DNA of 64,000 bases. Source: Flavobacterium sp. UGB4466. Lineage in GTDB: Bacteria; Bacteroidota; Bacteroidia; Flavobacteriales; Flavobacteriaceae. This document shows positions 8,210 to 16,887 of the stretch, piece after piece (the stretch's first letter is position 1; each line of letters starts with the position of its first letter). The notes under the pieces were generated by a model. That model searched no databases and was not told where the DNA came from. It worked only from the letters and a program-made list of their open reading frames with translations. The stretch covers positions 3,727 through 67,726 of the forward strand of contig NZ_CAGKLC010000012.1 of assembly GCF_903469665.1 (NCBI RefSeq), in the 5' to 3' direction. Made by a program: the position numbers and the translations under genes.

Positions 8210-9601
8210 TTAGGAACCAATCCCATTATAAATAAAACCAATTGATTCTAGTTTTTTTGCATCCAAGATATTTCTACCATCGAAAAGGAAGGCCGGCTTA
8301 TGCATAGAATCGTATATCTTTTGCCAATCGTATGTTGTAAACTCGTCCCATTCTGTTAAAATAGCAATTGCATGAGCATCTTTACATGCGTCGTAAGCGC
8401 TAGCAAAGTTTGAAACTGCCAGATTGTTCTCTTCCACTGACCTCGTCTCTAAATAATTTAGATCATTTAATATCTTAATCTTTGAAACTTTCGGATCGTA
8501 AACTGAGATCCTTGCCTGTTCATTAATCAAATCATCCGCAACATAAATTGCTGCAGATTCTCTTGTATCATTGGTGTCTTTTTTGAAAGCCCAACCTAAA
8601 AATGCAATTTTCTTATCGGCTACAGTATTGTATAAAGTCTGAACAATCTTACTTGAGAATCTTTTCTTCTGATGATCGTTCATTATAATTACTTGTTCCC
8701 AATAATCTGCTACTTCATTTAATCCGTAAGATTTTGCAATATACACTAAATTAAGAATGTCTTTTTGAAAGCAAGAACCTCCAAAACCAACTGATGCTTT
8801 TAAGAATTTTGGTCCAATTCTGCTATCCATTCCAATGGCACGGGCAACTTCATTAACATCAGCACCTGTTTTTTCACACAATTCTGACATTGCATTTATA
8901 GACGAGATACGTTGCGCCAAAAATGCATTTGCCGTTAATTTTGATAATTCTGACGACCACACATTAGTCGTCAAAATTTTTTCTTTGTCTACCCAGTTTG
9001 CGTAAACATCAACCAATGCTTTAATTGCTTCTTCACCTTCTGGTGTTGTATCTCCACCAATTAAAATTCGATCCGGATTCAACAAATCAGTAACCGCAGT
9101 CCCTTCAGCCAGGAATTCAGGATTCGATAAAATTTGAAACTGAACTCCATTTCCTGTATTATCCAAAATGCTTTTAATAGCTTCCGCTGTACGTACTGGC
9201 AAAGTTGACTTCTCAACAACAATTTTGTTTTCCTTGGCTACTTTTGCAATTTGTCGGGCGCATAATTCAATGTATTTTAAATCGGCTGCCATCCCCTTTC
9301 CCTTACCATAAGTCTTGGTTGGTGTATTTACTGAAATAAAAATCACCTGAGCCTCATCAATTGCTTTTTCAACTTCTGTCGAAAAAAATAAATTCCTTCC
9401 TCTGGCCTCCGCTACTATTTCTGAAAGCCCCGGTTCATAAATCGGAATATTATCCGTATTTGGGTCATTCCAGTCTATAATTCTTTGTTCGTTCAAATCG
9501 ACAACAGTCACTTGAATATGTGGGCATTTTTGAGCAATTACCGCCATAGTTGGACCTCCAACATAACCAGCACCAATGCAACAAATTTTTGTAATTTTCA
9601 T
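8210..9601 (-). CDS. ugd: UDP-glucose 6-dehydrogenase
   Basis: This 463-residue enzyme oxidises UDP-glucose to UDP-glucuronate with two NAD+. It has the Rossmann motif [10 protein letters not shown] at residues 10-19 and the catalytic motif [12 protein letters not shown], with Cys at 277. Its length is that of animal- and Bacteroidetes-type Ugd, longer than E. coli Ugd (388). It follows the epimerase gene by 28 bp in the wza-wzc unit. Its first 64 bp plus 15 bp upstream recur exactly at 1-79. Confidence 0.95.
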   Translation of the reverse strand: MKITKICCIGAGYVGGPTMAVIAQKCPHIQVTVVDLNEQRIIDWNDPNTDNIPIYEPGLSEIVAEARGRNLFFSTEVEKAIDEAQVIFISVNTPTKTYGKGKGMAADLKYIELCARQIAKVAKENKIVVEKSTLPVRTAEAIKSILDNTGNGVQFQILSNPEFLAEGTAVTDLLNPDRILIGGDTTPEGEEAIKALVDVYANWVDKEKILTTNVWSSELSKLTANAFLAQRISSINAMSELCEKTGADVNEVARAIGMDSRIGPKFLKASVGFGGSCFQKDILNLVYIAKSYGLNEVADYWEQVIIMNDHQKKRFSSKIVQTLYNTVADKKIAFLGWAFKKDTNDTRESAAIYVADDLINEQARISVYDPKVSKIKILNDLNYLETRSVEENNLAVSNFASAYDACKDAHAIAILTEWDEFTTYDWQKIYDSMHKPAFLFDGRNILDAKKLESIGFIYNGIGS

Positions 9602-9616
9602 TTACTATACTATTAT
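9538..9616 (-). repeat. 79-bp direct repeat with 1-79 (ugd start)
   Basis: Bases 9538-9616 are identical to 1-79 and both lie in minus-strand ugd genes, so they are direct repeats about 9.5 kb apart. The repeat covers the first 64 coding bases and 15 bases of leader. It may continue leftwards outside the window. Confidence 0.95.
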
Positions 9617-9629
9617 CTTGATCTTTAAT

Positions 9630-10613
9630 TTATTTCAAATTCTTCCAATACCAGCCCACAGCTTCCTTCAATCCTTCCTGTAAAGAATATTTAGGGTCAT
9701 ATCCCAGCATTTTTCTTGCTTTATCAATACTTGCTAATGAATGTGGAATATCTCCTGGACGATTTGCCCCATAAACTATTTCCACGTCAGAAATTTTAGA
9801 ATCAAATGTTACTAAGTACTCCTTTAAATAACCTACTAAATCATTTAAAGTGTTTCGATCACCAAAAGCGGTATTATAAACTGTATTTATGGCTTCCGGA
9901 TTCTGACTCGTCATAGCCAATTCATTCATCTGAATTACATTGTCTATGTAAGTAAAATCTCTTGAATAATTTCCATCCCCATTAATCACAGGACTTTCAT
10001 ATTTCATTAACTGCATAACAAACTTCGGAATTACAGCAGCATAAGCTCCATTAGGATCCTGCTTTCTACCAAAAACATTAAAATATCGCAATCCGATAGT
10101 CTCTAATCCATAAGTTTTACTAAAAATCTCGGCATAGAGTTCGTTTACATATTTTGTAATGGCATATGGAGACAAAGGCTTTCCTATTACATCCTCAACT
10201 TTCGGTAATCCCTGAGAATCCCCATAAGTTGAAGAACTTGCTGCATAAATAAACCTTTTAACTTTGGCATCACGAGAAGCGGTCAGCATATTTAAAAAAC
10301 CGGAAACATTCACATCGTTTGTCGTAATAGGATCATTAATTGATCTTGGAACAGAACCTAAAGCGGCCTGATGTAAAACATAATCAGCGCCTTCAACAGC
10401 TGACACACAATCGGCAAAATTTCGAATATCTCCTTCAATTAATCTAAAATTTGAATTTGAAATAAAATCCTTTAAATTATGACGATGACCTGTCGAAAAA
10501 TTATCCAGACAAACCACTTTATACCCAAGTCCTAAAAAATATTCCGATAAATTTGATCCGATAAATCCAGCTCCACCTGTAATCAAAATTGTATGTTGTT
10601 TTGATGTACTCAT
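9630..10613 (-). CDS. UDP-N-acetylglucosamine 4-epimerase-like SDR (WbpP/TviC type)
   Basis: This 327-residue extended short-chain dehydrogenase/reductase has the NAD motif GGAGFIGSN (13-21), the substrate loop SSSTYGDS (127-133) and the YxxxK pair Y150/K154. The start of the protein and the HQAALGSVPRS segment recall WbpP and TviC, which interconvert UDP-GlcNAc(A) and UDP-GalNAc(A). A UDP-glucose 4-epimerase or UDP-glucuronate epimerase role remains possible. It sits between wzc and ugd. With the UDP-HexNAc dehydrogenase at 6081 it would give UDP-GalNAcA. Confidence 0.82.
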   Translation of the reverse strand: MSTSKQHTILITGGAGFIGSNLSEYFLGLGYKVVCLDNFSTGHRHNLKDFISNSNFRLIEGDIRNFADCVSAVEGADYVLHQAALGSVPRSINDPITTNDVNVSGFLNMLTASRDAKVKRFIYAASSSTYGDSQGLPKVEDVIGKPLSPYAITKYVNELYAEIFSKTYGLETIGLRYFNVFGRKQDPNGAYAAVIPKFVMQLMKYESPVINGDGNYSRDFTYIDNVIQMNELAMTSQNPEAINTVYNTAFGDRNTLNDLVGYLKEYLVTFDSKISDVEIVYGANRPGDIPHSLASIDKARKMLGYDPKYSLQEGLKEAVGWYWKNLK

Positions 10614-10623
10614 TTGCTTCCAC

Positions 10624-13065
10624 TTATTTTTTATTGAATTTACTCAAAATCGTCTTCCAAACACCATGTTTTTTCTCTTCATCGTGATAACCGTTTGCAT
10701 AAGCTCCGTAACCGTATCCATAAGCCGCTCCATATTTTGCCTTATTCTCATAACCATTTAACACAATGCTGGCATTATTCAGTTCCCCTCTTTTAACTCT
10801 GGTATTTAGCAATGTAATCATATCCTTTTTGGTATAATTTTGCCTTACTATATAAAGAGTTACATCTGCAAACTGTGCAAGTTCTAACGCATCCGAAACT
10901 AACCCAACCGGAGGTGTATCCAGAATAATATAATCATATTTTTGCTTCAGCTCTAGGATCATCTCTCTCATCACATCACTCAAAATTAACTCTGAAGGAT
11001 TTGGCGGAATTGGCCCCGAAAGTATAACATCAAGATTTGGAACTCCTGTATGGTGTGTAATTTCTTCTAAACTATTTTGCTTTATGAGGTAATTCACAAC
11101 ACCGATTTGATTTTTCAAATTGAACTCATCTGCCAATCTCGGTTTTCTTAAATCCAAACCAAGAATTACCGTTTTCTTTTCGCTTAAAGCAAATACTGTA
11201 GCAATATTTATGGAGCAAAATGTCTTTCCTTCACCACTTATTGACGACGTAATCATAAGAGTTTTCGAACCACTCACCTGCTGTTTCTTGTATAAAAACT
11301 GTAAAGAGGAACGTATAGCTCTAAATGCTTCCGATAATGCCGATTTTGGCTTGTCTAATACCGCCAAACTTAACGAATCTTTATTTACTCCGATGATACC
11401 AATTAACGGTATTTGTGTCAATTTACTAATATCTTCAGTATTCTGGATCGAGTTGTTGATAAAGAAAATTCCAAAAACAAACAGCAAAGGAATTAACATC
11501 CCTAAAAACAATGCCAATACGTAGTTTACAGAAGTTTTCGGGCCAATTAATCCTCCTCCGATATCTTTTGCAGGATCAATAAAATGAATGTCCGACAAAT
11601 TGGATGCTTTTACGATCTCAGCTTCGTTTCTTTTTTTCAAAAATTCAGTATAAATATTGTCACTTAAGTCATATTTTCTTTGAATTTTCAGCAACTCCTG
11701 TTGTTCTTCCGGAAGTTTTTTTACAGTACTTTCTGCCTGACCTATTTTTGCATTTACCATAGCCAAATCTGTCAGTAACGATCCTTTCGCAGAAGCTATA
11801 TTTTCTAATAAAACACTTTTTATAGCCTGCATTTGATTATCAAAATCCTTGAAAATCTTATCGCTTTTTACGGCGTAAGCCATTTCTGATCTTTGTGTAG
11901 ATAGCGCAATAAGTTTCGACACATTCACAACAACATTTGGATCTTCAATCCCTGCTACTGTAGGAGCCGGTAGTCTTGAATAGTCGTTGCTATTATTTAA
12001 ATACGATTTTAAAGAATTATAATACGCAATTTTTCTTGTGACCTGATCTTTTTCAACATCAAAATCCATTATTTTATCCGAAACCTTAGCTCCTCCAGCT
12101 TCAATTTCGTAAATATTTTTATCTTTTCTAAACGATTTCAACTCATTACCTGTTTGCTTCAATTGCGTTTCCATAGCAATAAGAGTACTATCAATAAATC
12201 GAATAGTATTTGTTGCAAACTGATTTTTTCCGTCCAGCTGAATTTTGATTAACATTTTTACTGTCGAATTCAAATATTCAACCATCCTGGCTTTATTGGT
12301 ACCTTGCATCCCCAGAGTCAATATTGATCCTCCTTTTTCATCAGCGTTGACACTCACACCTCTATAACCCGATACTGTTCCGTCAAAATCATTAAATCTA
12401 ACAAAATACTCATTTCCAGTATAAAATCCCGGATTATCATTTATCTGTAAATTCCAGTTTAAAAAAGGAAGCGTGACTTGTTCTCCAGCTTTACACCTTC
12501 TCACATACTCTTTAGGCTGAACGGTTGTATTACTATAACTCTTATTGGAATACGTAATTAATGAAACTGAATTACTTTCAAATGGAATTCGAATTTCATA
12601 TTCAGTTGGACTCAAAAACTTAATCCCAATTAATGTATTAGCGAGCTGCGCTTTTGTTTTGTCAATTTTCACGTAAAAAGGAACCGCACCGTAAGCATCA
12701 ACTAAATTGTATTTTCCCTGAACAAGATAATCAATATAAAACTGTAATTTATCCACAACCAGCTCGTTGTGTGATCTTGATTGTATAACAGTTGTGATTC
12801 CGTTTACCTGATCTGAAACACCACCCCAATTAAAGACTAAACTTGTATTGGAGGTAAAAAAAGGATTTCGTTCTTCCTTAATTGAAACCATAGTCTGCAT
12901 TCCGTAAATTTTTTCTTTACGAATGTTTACCTGATAAGCAATAGCAAAAGCTATTATCAGACTGACTAAAAACAATTTCCAGTAACTGGCGATTTTCAGT
13001 AAGAATCCCTTAAAATCAAAATTTGAATGATTTTCAAAAATGGAAAAATCTTTAATATCTAACAT
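10624..13065 (-). CDS. polysaccharide co-polymerase / tyrosine autokinase (Wzc type)
   Basis: This 813-residue inner-membrane protein has a Wzz domain with a first helix (about 30-48) and a long periplasmic coiled-coil region. A second helix follows (about 510-535), then a cytoplasmic BY-kinase domain. The kinase shows Walker A SGEGKTF, the A' motif LGLDLRKPRL and Walker B ILDTPPVGLVSD. A C-terminal tyrosine cluster (YGAAYGYGYGAYANGY) is the expected autophosphorylation site. Such proteins control polymerisation and export of capsule or exopolysaccharide together with Wza. The 15-bp spacing to the wza-like gene agrees. Confidence 0.93.
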   Translation of the reverse strand: MLDIKDFSIFENHSNFDFKGFLLKIASYWKLFLVSLIIAFAIAYQVNIRKEKIYGMQTMVSIKEERNPFFTSNTSLVFNWGGVSDQVNGITTVIQSRSHNELVVDKLQFYIDYLVQGKYNLVDAYGAVPFYVKIDKTKAQLANTLIGIKFLSPTEYEIRIPFESNSVSLITYSNKSYSNTTVQPKEYVRRCKAGEQVTLPFLNWNLQINDNPGFYTGNEYFVRFNDFDGTVSGYRGVSVNADEKGGSILTLGMQGTNKARMVEYLNSTVKMLIKIQLDGKNQFATNTIRFIDSTLIAMETQLKQTGNELKSFRKDKNIYEIEAGGAKVSDKIMDFDVEKDQVTRKIAYYNSLKSYLNNSNDYSRLPAPTVAGIEDPNVVVNVSKLIALSTQRSEMAYAVKSDKIFKDFDNQMQAIKSVLLENIASAKGSLLTDLAMVNAKIGQAESTVKKLPEEQQELLKIQRKYDLSDNIYTEFLKKRNEAEIVKASNLSDIHFIDPAKDIGGGLIGPKTSVNYVLALFLGMLIPLLFVFGIFFINNSIQNTEDISKLTQIPLIGIIGVNKDSLSLAVLDKPKSALSEAFRAIRSSLQFLYKKQQVSGSKTLMITSSISGEGKTFCSINIATVFALSEKKTVILGLDLRKPRLADEFNLKNQIGVVNYLIKQNSLEEITHHTGVPNLDVILSGPIPPNPSELILSDVMREMILELKQKYDYIILDTPPVGLVSDALELAQFADVTLYIVRQNYTKKDMITLLNTRVKRGELNNASIVLNGYENKAKYGAAYGYGYGAYANGYHDEEKKHGVWKTILSKFNKK

Positions 13066-13080
13066 CTTTTGAATTTAATT

Positions 13081-13875
13081 TTAGTTTTTAAGCAACAAAT
13101 ATACCGTTGTCGCCAAAGACAAAACCGTAATAATTGTAGTAATAGATTCTATCCCCGTTTTTCCTGTTCCCCAAGATTTTTGCTTAACTGGTTTTACATA
13201 AATATAATCGTTAGGCTGTAAATAAAAATAAGGCGATTTCATCACATTTATATCCGTCAAATCGATATCCTGCATCTGAACACCTGTTGGAGTTTGACGA
13301 ATTACAGTTACCGCTTTTCTATTACCTGTAATGGAGATATCTCCAGCATTTGCAATAGCTTCCATAATATTTACATGTTCCTGAAACAGCGTTTTAGTTC
13401 CGGTACTACCTACTTCTCCATTTATGGTATATCTAAAACCTGCCAATTTTACCGTAACAAAAATATTCGCTTCACTTTTAAAATATTCTTCCAGTAGTTT
13501 TTTTTCAATTCGAACACGAATCTCTTCAAGGGTATACCCAATAACATTAATTTCTCCTAAAACCGGCATTCTGATATTACCATGATCGTCAACCGTAAAT
13601 CCATTAAAATATAACCCTGATTCCGATTTTCCTGTTCCCGAAGAAGCACTCTCCGTAGTATTAAAAATCGAAACTAACTTAGGATCAATTGCTTTTATAT
13701 CAATACTCAAAACATCGTTTACCTGCAGCCTGTAAGGCTTAGACTCCACAGCAGCAATATTTTTCTGCTCTCCGGAATTATTTTTATCCTGTAAATAAAC
13801 CATGTCTTTAACAGGAATACAAGATGTAAATAGTATGCTAATCAATAGCAGGATATAAAAGCCTTTTTTTGTCAT
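13081..13875 (-). CDS. outer-membrane polysaccharide export lipoprotein (Wza-like)
   Basis: This 264-residue protein starts with a lipoprotein signal (LLISILFTSC, lipid-anchored Cys near residue 19). It has a Poly_export domain (YRLQVNDVLSIDI) and one SLBB segment (RYTINGEVGSTGTKTL). A C-terminal hydrophobic helix (TTIITVLSLATTVYLLL) is typical of Bacteroidetes members. It would form the outer-membrane exit channel paired with the downstream Wzc. It is the first gene of the polysaccharide locus, 70 bp after recR. Confidence 0.9.
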   Translation of the reverse strand: MTKKGFYILLLISILFTSCIPVKDMVYLQDKNNSGEQKNIAAVESKPYRLQVNDVLSIDIKAIDPKLVSIFNTTESASSGTGKSESGLYFNGFTVDDHGNIRMPVLGEINVIGYTLEEIRVRIEKKLLEEYFKSEANIFVTVKLAGFRYTINGEVGSTGTKTLFQEHVNIMEAIANAGDISITGNRKAVTVIRQTPTGVQMQDIDLTDINVMKSPYFYLQPNDYIYVKPVKQKSWGTGKTGIESITTIITVLSLATTVYLLLKN

Positions 13876-13891
13876 TAGTAAAATTTTATCG

Positions 13892-13899
13892 CAAATATA
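13892..13899 (-). promoter_or_regulatory. -7 promoter element of the wza-wzc unit
   Basis: TATATTTG on the minus strand matches TAnnTTTG. No clear TTG is present 19-20 bp upstream. The predicted transcript would have a leader of only about 11 nt before the wza-like start. Confidence 0.45.
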
Positions 13900-13945
13900 G
13901 CTTTTCCTTTAATCTTCAGAAAATCTAAGCGTTATTTGGGTTTAT

Positions 13946-14566
13946 TTAATTGTTTTTGAAAGTTTTTTCGAATGGAACCCGATGTAAAATACTTCGGCCA
14001 AGGGTGATTTCATCCGCATATTCCAATTCATCTCCCACTGAAATTCCTCTTGCAATGGTAGAAATTATGATTTCCGATTCGGCAATTTGTTTATAGATGT
14101 AAAAATTAGTGGTATCCCCTTCCATTGTAGAGCTGAGTGCAAAAATAATTTCCACCACCTTTCCTGCCTTTACTTTTTCGACCAGACTTGAAACATTCAA
14201 TTGACTGGGGCCAACTCCTTCAATTGGAGAAATTTTCCCTCCAAGTACATGATAAATTCCTTTATACTGACCCGTGTTTTCAATCGCCATAACGTCACGA
14301 ATATCCTCGACAACACAAATCGTTTGATGGTTTCTTGATGAGTTAGCACAAATTTCGCAGACTTTGGTATCTGAGATGTTATGACAATTTTGACAAAATT
14401 TAATATTCTCACGCATATTCAATAGAGCCTGAGATAAAAAACCGGTTTGTTCTTTAGGCTGTTTTAACAAATGCAGCACTAATCGCAACGCCGTACGTTT
14501 ACCAATTCCGGGCAATTGCGACATTTCACTTACTGCTTTTTCTATTAATTTTGATGAAAATTCCAT
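13946..14566 (-). CDS. recR: recombination protein RecR
   Basis: This 206-residue protein acts with RecF/RecO to load RecA at gapped DNA. It has an N-terminal helix-hairpin-helix (LPGIGKRTA, residues 18-26), a four-Cys zinc finger (C58, C61, C70, C73) and a Toprim domain beginning ICVVEDIRD (83-91). Length and domain order are normal. The start codon lies only five bases after a consensus -7 box (see 14572-14579). Confidence 0.96.
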   Translation of the reverse strand: MEFSSKLIEKAVSEMSQLPGIGKRTALRLVLHLLKQPKEQTGFLSQALLNMRENIKFCQNCHNISDTKVCEICANSSRNHQTICVVEDIRDVMAIENTGQYKGIYHVLGGKISPIEGVGPSQLNVSSLVEKVKAGKVVEIIFALSSTMEGDTTNFYIYKQIAESEIIISTIARGISVGDELEYADEITLGRSILHRVPFEKTFKNN

Positions 14567-14571
14567 GACGA

Positions 14572-14579
14572 CAAAAGTA
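14572..14579 (-). promoter_or_regulatory. -7 promoter element abutting recR start
   Basis: TACTTTTG on the minus strand ends five bases before the recR ATG. With normal -7 spacing the transcript would start at or next to the ATG, which suggests a leaderless mRNA. No good -33 TTG is visible. Confidence 0.45.
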
Positions 14580-14651
14580 ATACATTAATGTTTCTTTTCT
14601 GATCCGATTAAAAATGAATTCCTCAATTTTCTGAGGTCAAAAACAAAAAAC

Positions 14652-15017
14652 TTAATACTGATTTGTAGCCAATAAAACTAAAGTACAGGCCACTTCTGCC
14701 TTGATATTATTTAATTCTAACAATTGATAAAATTCCGGATTCTCAGCCCCTGGATTAAAAACAACTCTTTTAGGCTGTGCTTCTATAATATAATTGTAAT
14801 ATTCGCGCTGACGGGCAGGATTTAAATACAACGTAACAGTATCAATATTTTTTACCGGAATTGTTTTTGTATGAATCTTCACGCCGGCAACTTCGCCTTT
14901 GTTCTGACCAATTGCCAATACAGTATGTCCTTTTTCAACCAGCATATTTATAGCTTTAAAAGCGTAACGTTCCGGTTTTGTAGTAGCACCAAGAACAAGT
15001 GTTTTCTTATTTCTCAT
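14652..15017 (-). CDS. CoA-binding domain protein (YccU-like)
   Basis: This 121-residue single-domain protein of the CoA_binding_2 family has a Rossmann-type start (KKTLVLGATTKPERYAFKA) and the conserved VFNPGAENPEF segment. Its molecular role is not known; family members bind CoA. A longer frame starts ten codons upstream (15047). I prefer ATG at 15017 because the protein then begins MRNKKTLVLGAT like its relatives, and because the longer start would overlap the -7 box at 15035-15042. Confidence 0.85.
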   Translation of the reverse strand: MRNKKTLVLGATTKPERYAFKAINMLVEKGHTVLAIGQNKGEVAGVKIHTKTIPVKNIDTVTLYLNPARQREYYNYIIEAQPKRVVFNPGAENPEFYQLLELNNIKAEVACTLVLLATNQY

Positions 15018-15034
15018 TATTTTTAAATATACTG

Positions 15035-15042
15035 CAAAAGTA
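15035..15042 (-). promoter_or_regulatory. -7 promoter element of the CoA-binding gene
   Basis: TACTTTTG on the minus strand matches TAnnTTTG and would place the transcript start about 12 bp before the ATG at 15017. The -33 position has no clear TTG. Confidence 0.4.
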
Positions 15043-15169
15043 ATCAAAAAGAATGAGCTTATTTTAGGTTATCTTTTTAGAATTAAAAGCAGTAAAAAAC
15101 AATATCCTTACATGATCTTAGCTCGAAGTTTTAAAAAATGTCTATTTTTACGGCACTAACCTAAACTCT

Positions 15170-15799
15170 ATGGATTTATTCATTTATTTATTTGCCGCAC
15201 TGTTTTCAGTATTAAACCCTATCGGCACCGTGCCTATTTTTGTTGGACTGACACAACACGATTCTCAAAAAGAACGTTCCCGAATTTCACTTTGGACCGC
15301 TATTAATGTTGGAATCATTTTATTGGTCTCCTATTTTATCGGTCAGTATGTTTTGACTTTTTTTGGAATAAGCATTGATGCTTTAAGAATTGCGGGGGGA
15401 ATCGTAATTGTAAATTCCGGTTTTTCTTTACTTTCAGGAAAATTCAATAAAAAACGAGGAATCAATAAAAAAATCGAAACGGACGCACAACAAAGAAACG
15501 ACATCGCTTTAACGCCTTTGGCAATACCAATGCTCGCAGGACCGGGATCAATGTCTCTATTAATTGCTTTTTATCAGGAGCACCACGGAATAAACGAAAT
15601 TATAATTTCATGTTCCGCTATCCTGGCAATTGCATTTACAATTTTTGCAATCCTTAAAAGTGCTCATTATTTAGCGCGTATACTTGGTGCTTCAGGAATC
15701 GTAGCTATTTCCAGAATTGTCGGTTTTATTGTAATTTCAATTGGAATTCAATATATCGTTAGCTCCATCATCAATATTGTTAAAGGAAACCTGATGTAA
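15170..15799 (+). CDS. MarC-family integral membrane protein
   Basis: This 209-residue protein has about six hydrophobic helices and the family start LFAALFSVLNPIGTVPIFVGLT. It also has the internal PLAIPMLAGPGSMSLLI repeat half, both typical of MarC/UPF0056. The name comes from the E. coli mar locus, but MarC has no proven transport substrate or antibiotic role. It is the only plus-strand gene between the left edge and 39.8 kb, divergent from the CoA-binding gene and convergent with ctlX. Confidence 0.9.
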   Translation: MDLFIYLFAALFSVLNPIGTVPIFVGLTQHDSQKERSRISLWTAINVGIILLVSYFIGQYVLTFFGISIDALRIAGGIVIVNSGFSLLSGKFNKKRGINKKIETDAQQRNDIALTPLAIPMLAGPGSMSLLIAFYQEHHGINEIIISCSAILAIAFTIFAILKSAHYLARILGASGIVAISRIVGFIVISIGIQYIVSSIINIVKGNLM

Positions 15800-15821
15800 A
15801 CACGATCAACATACATCTAAT

Positions 15822-15858
15822 AAAAAAGGGGATAAAACATAGTTTTATCCCCTTTTTT
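15822..15858. terminator. bidirectional terminator between marC and ctlX
   Basis: A perfect 17-bp stem (AAAAAAGGGGATAAAAC / GTTTTATCCCCTTTTTT) with a 3-base loop carries A- and T-runs on both sides. It can end transcription of both convergent genes. Confidence 0.93.
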
Positions 15859-15875
15859 TATATTTAAAAACCTAT

Positions 15876-16811
15876 TTAGCTTCTTGGCAAAAATACTTCA
15901 GCCATCATACAGCGGGCACTTCCACCTCCACAAGCTTCGATAGTATCCAAACTGGAACTTAAAATTTCCGCATGATTTTCTAATTGTGCAATTTGTTTCG
16001 GAGTCAGACTCTGATGTGCCGATGCACTCATTACAATATATCTCTTATCATTTGTACCTCGAACTTCCAGCATATTTCCGGCAAAATTATTTACCTGTGC
16101 TTCGGTGATTAGAATAACTTCCTTTTTATCCGCTTTTAGATTTTCAAGAACCATTTTACGTTCTTTTTTATCATCGATACTATCTGCACAGATAACAGCG
16201 AATGTTTCACCCAGACACATCATTACATTCGTATGATAAATCAATTTACGTTCTCCGTCAACCGTTTGAAAAGCTTCAAAAATAACCGGGGCATAATCAA
16301 AATCTTCACAGAATTCGATAAACAGCTCTTCATCTGCACGAGGAGACAAAGCGCAGTACGCTTTTGCATTTGCTCTATCCAAAAGCAGACTTCCGGTTCC
16401 TTCTAAAAAATAGCCATCTTCTTCTGCCGATGTATAGTCAACTATATTTGAGATCTCAAAGCCATTCTCTTCAAGCGTATCTAAAATATCTTCACGGCGC
16501 TCCTGACGACGATTCTCTGCAAACATCGGATACAGTGCCACATCTCCATTTTCATGAAATGAAATCCAGTTATTTGGAAAAATACTATCCGGGGTATCGG
16601 TTTCTAAAGTATCTTCAATAACAGTGACATCAACTCCAACTGCTCTGAGTTTCTCAACAAAAGTATCGAATTCCTGTTGTGCTTTTGCATTTACCGTACT
16701 TGGTAAAAGTCCGTCTAATACTTTTTGATAATAATTATTTACTGCCGTTTGCTCATTCATTCTGAAAGCTACTGGCCGAATCATTACGATCGCATTTGTA
16801 GTTTGTTTCAT
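15876..16811 (-). CDS. ctlX: CtlX-like citrulline/arginine-modifying hydrolase
   Basis: This 311-residue protein of the guanidino-group-modifying (arginine deiminase/amidinotransferase) superfamily has the ordered motifs FPNNWISFH, EGTGSLLLDR, IYHTNVMM (catalytic His) and a C-terminal GGGSARCMMAE with the presumed nucleophile Cys at 301. Relatives named CtlX (citrulline utilisation hydrolase) convert citrulline to ornithine. The substrate here is inferred. A frame seven codons longer begins at 16832, but MKQTTNAIVMIRP at 16811 matches family starts better. It follows the DDAH-like gene, separated by a heptad inverted repeat. Confidence 0.82.
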   Translation of the reverse strand: MKQTTNAIVMIRPVAFRMNEQTAVNNYYQKVLDGLLPSTVNAKAQQEFDTFVEKLRAVGVDVTVIEDTLETDTPDSIFPNNWISFHENGDVALYPMFAENRRQERREDILDTLEENGFEISNIVDYTSAEEDGYFLEGTGSLLLDRANAKAYCALSPRADEELFIEFCEDFDYAPVIFEAFQTVDGERKLIYHTNVMMCLGETFAVICADSIDDKKERKMVLENLKADKKEVILITEAQVNNFAGNMLEVRGTNDKRYIVMSASAHQSLTPKQIAQLENHAEILSSSLDTIEACGGGSARCMMAEVFLPRS

Positions 16812-16833
16812 TTTATATGTTTTTTTTTTCATT

Positions 16834-16885
16834 TCAAGTTTCAGGTTTCAAGTTTGTGGAACCTGAAACCTGAAACCTGAAACTT
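16834..16885. repeat. heptad inverted repeat A
   Basis: Three 7-bp units of form TCARGTT (16834-16854) are followed by a five-base spacer and three exact AACCTGA units (16860-16880) plus a partial unit. AACCTGA is the reverse complement of TCAGGTT, so the array is a heptad-phased palindrome. The longest perfect arms are 16836-16850 and 16871-16885 (15 bp). It occupies the spacer between two same-strand genes. Confidence 0.9.
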
Positions 16886-16887
16886 TT

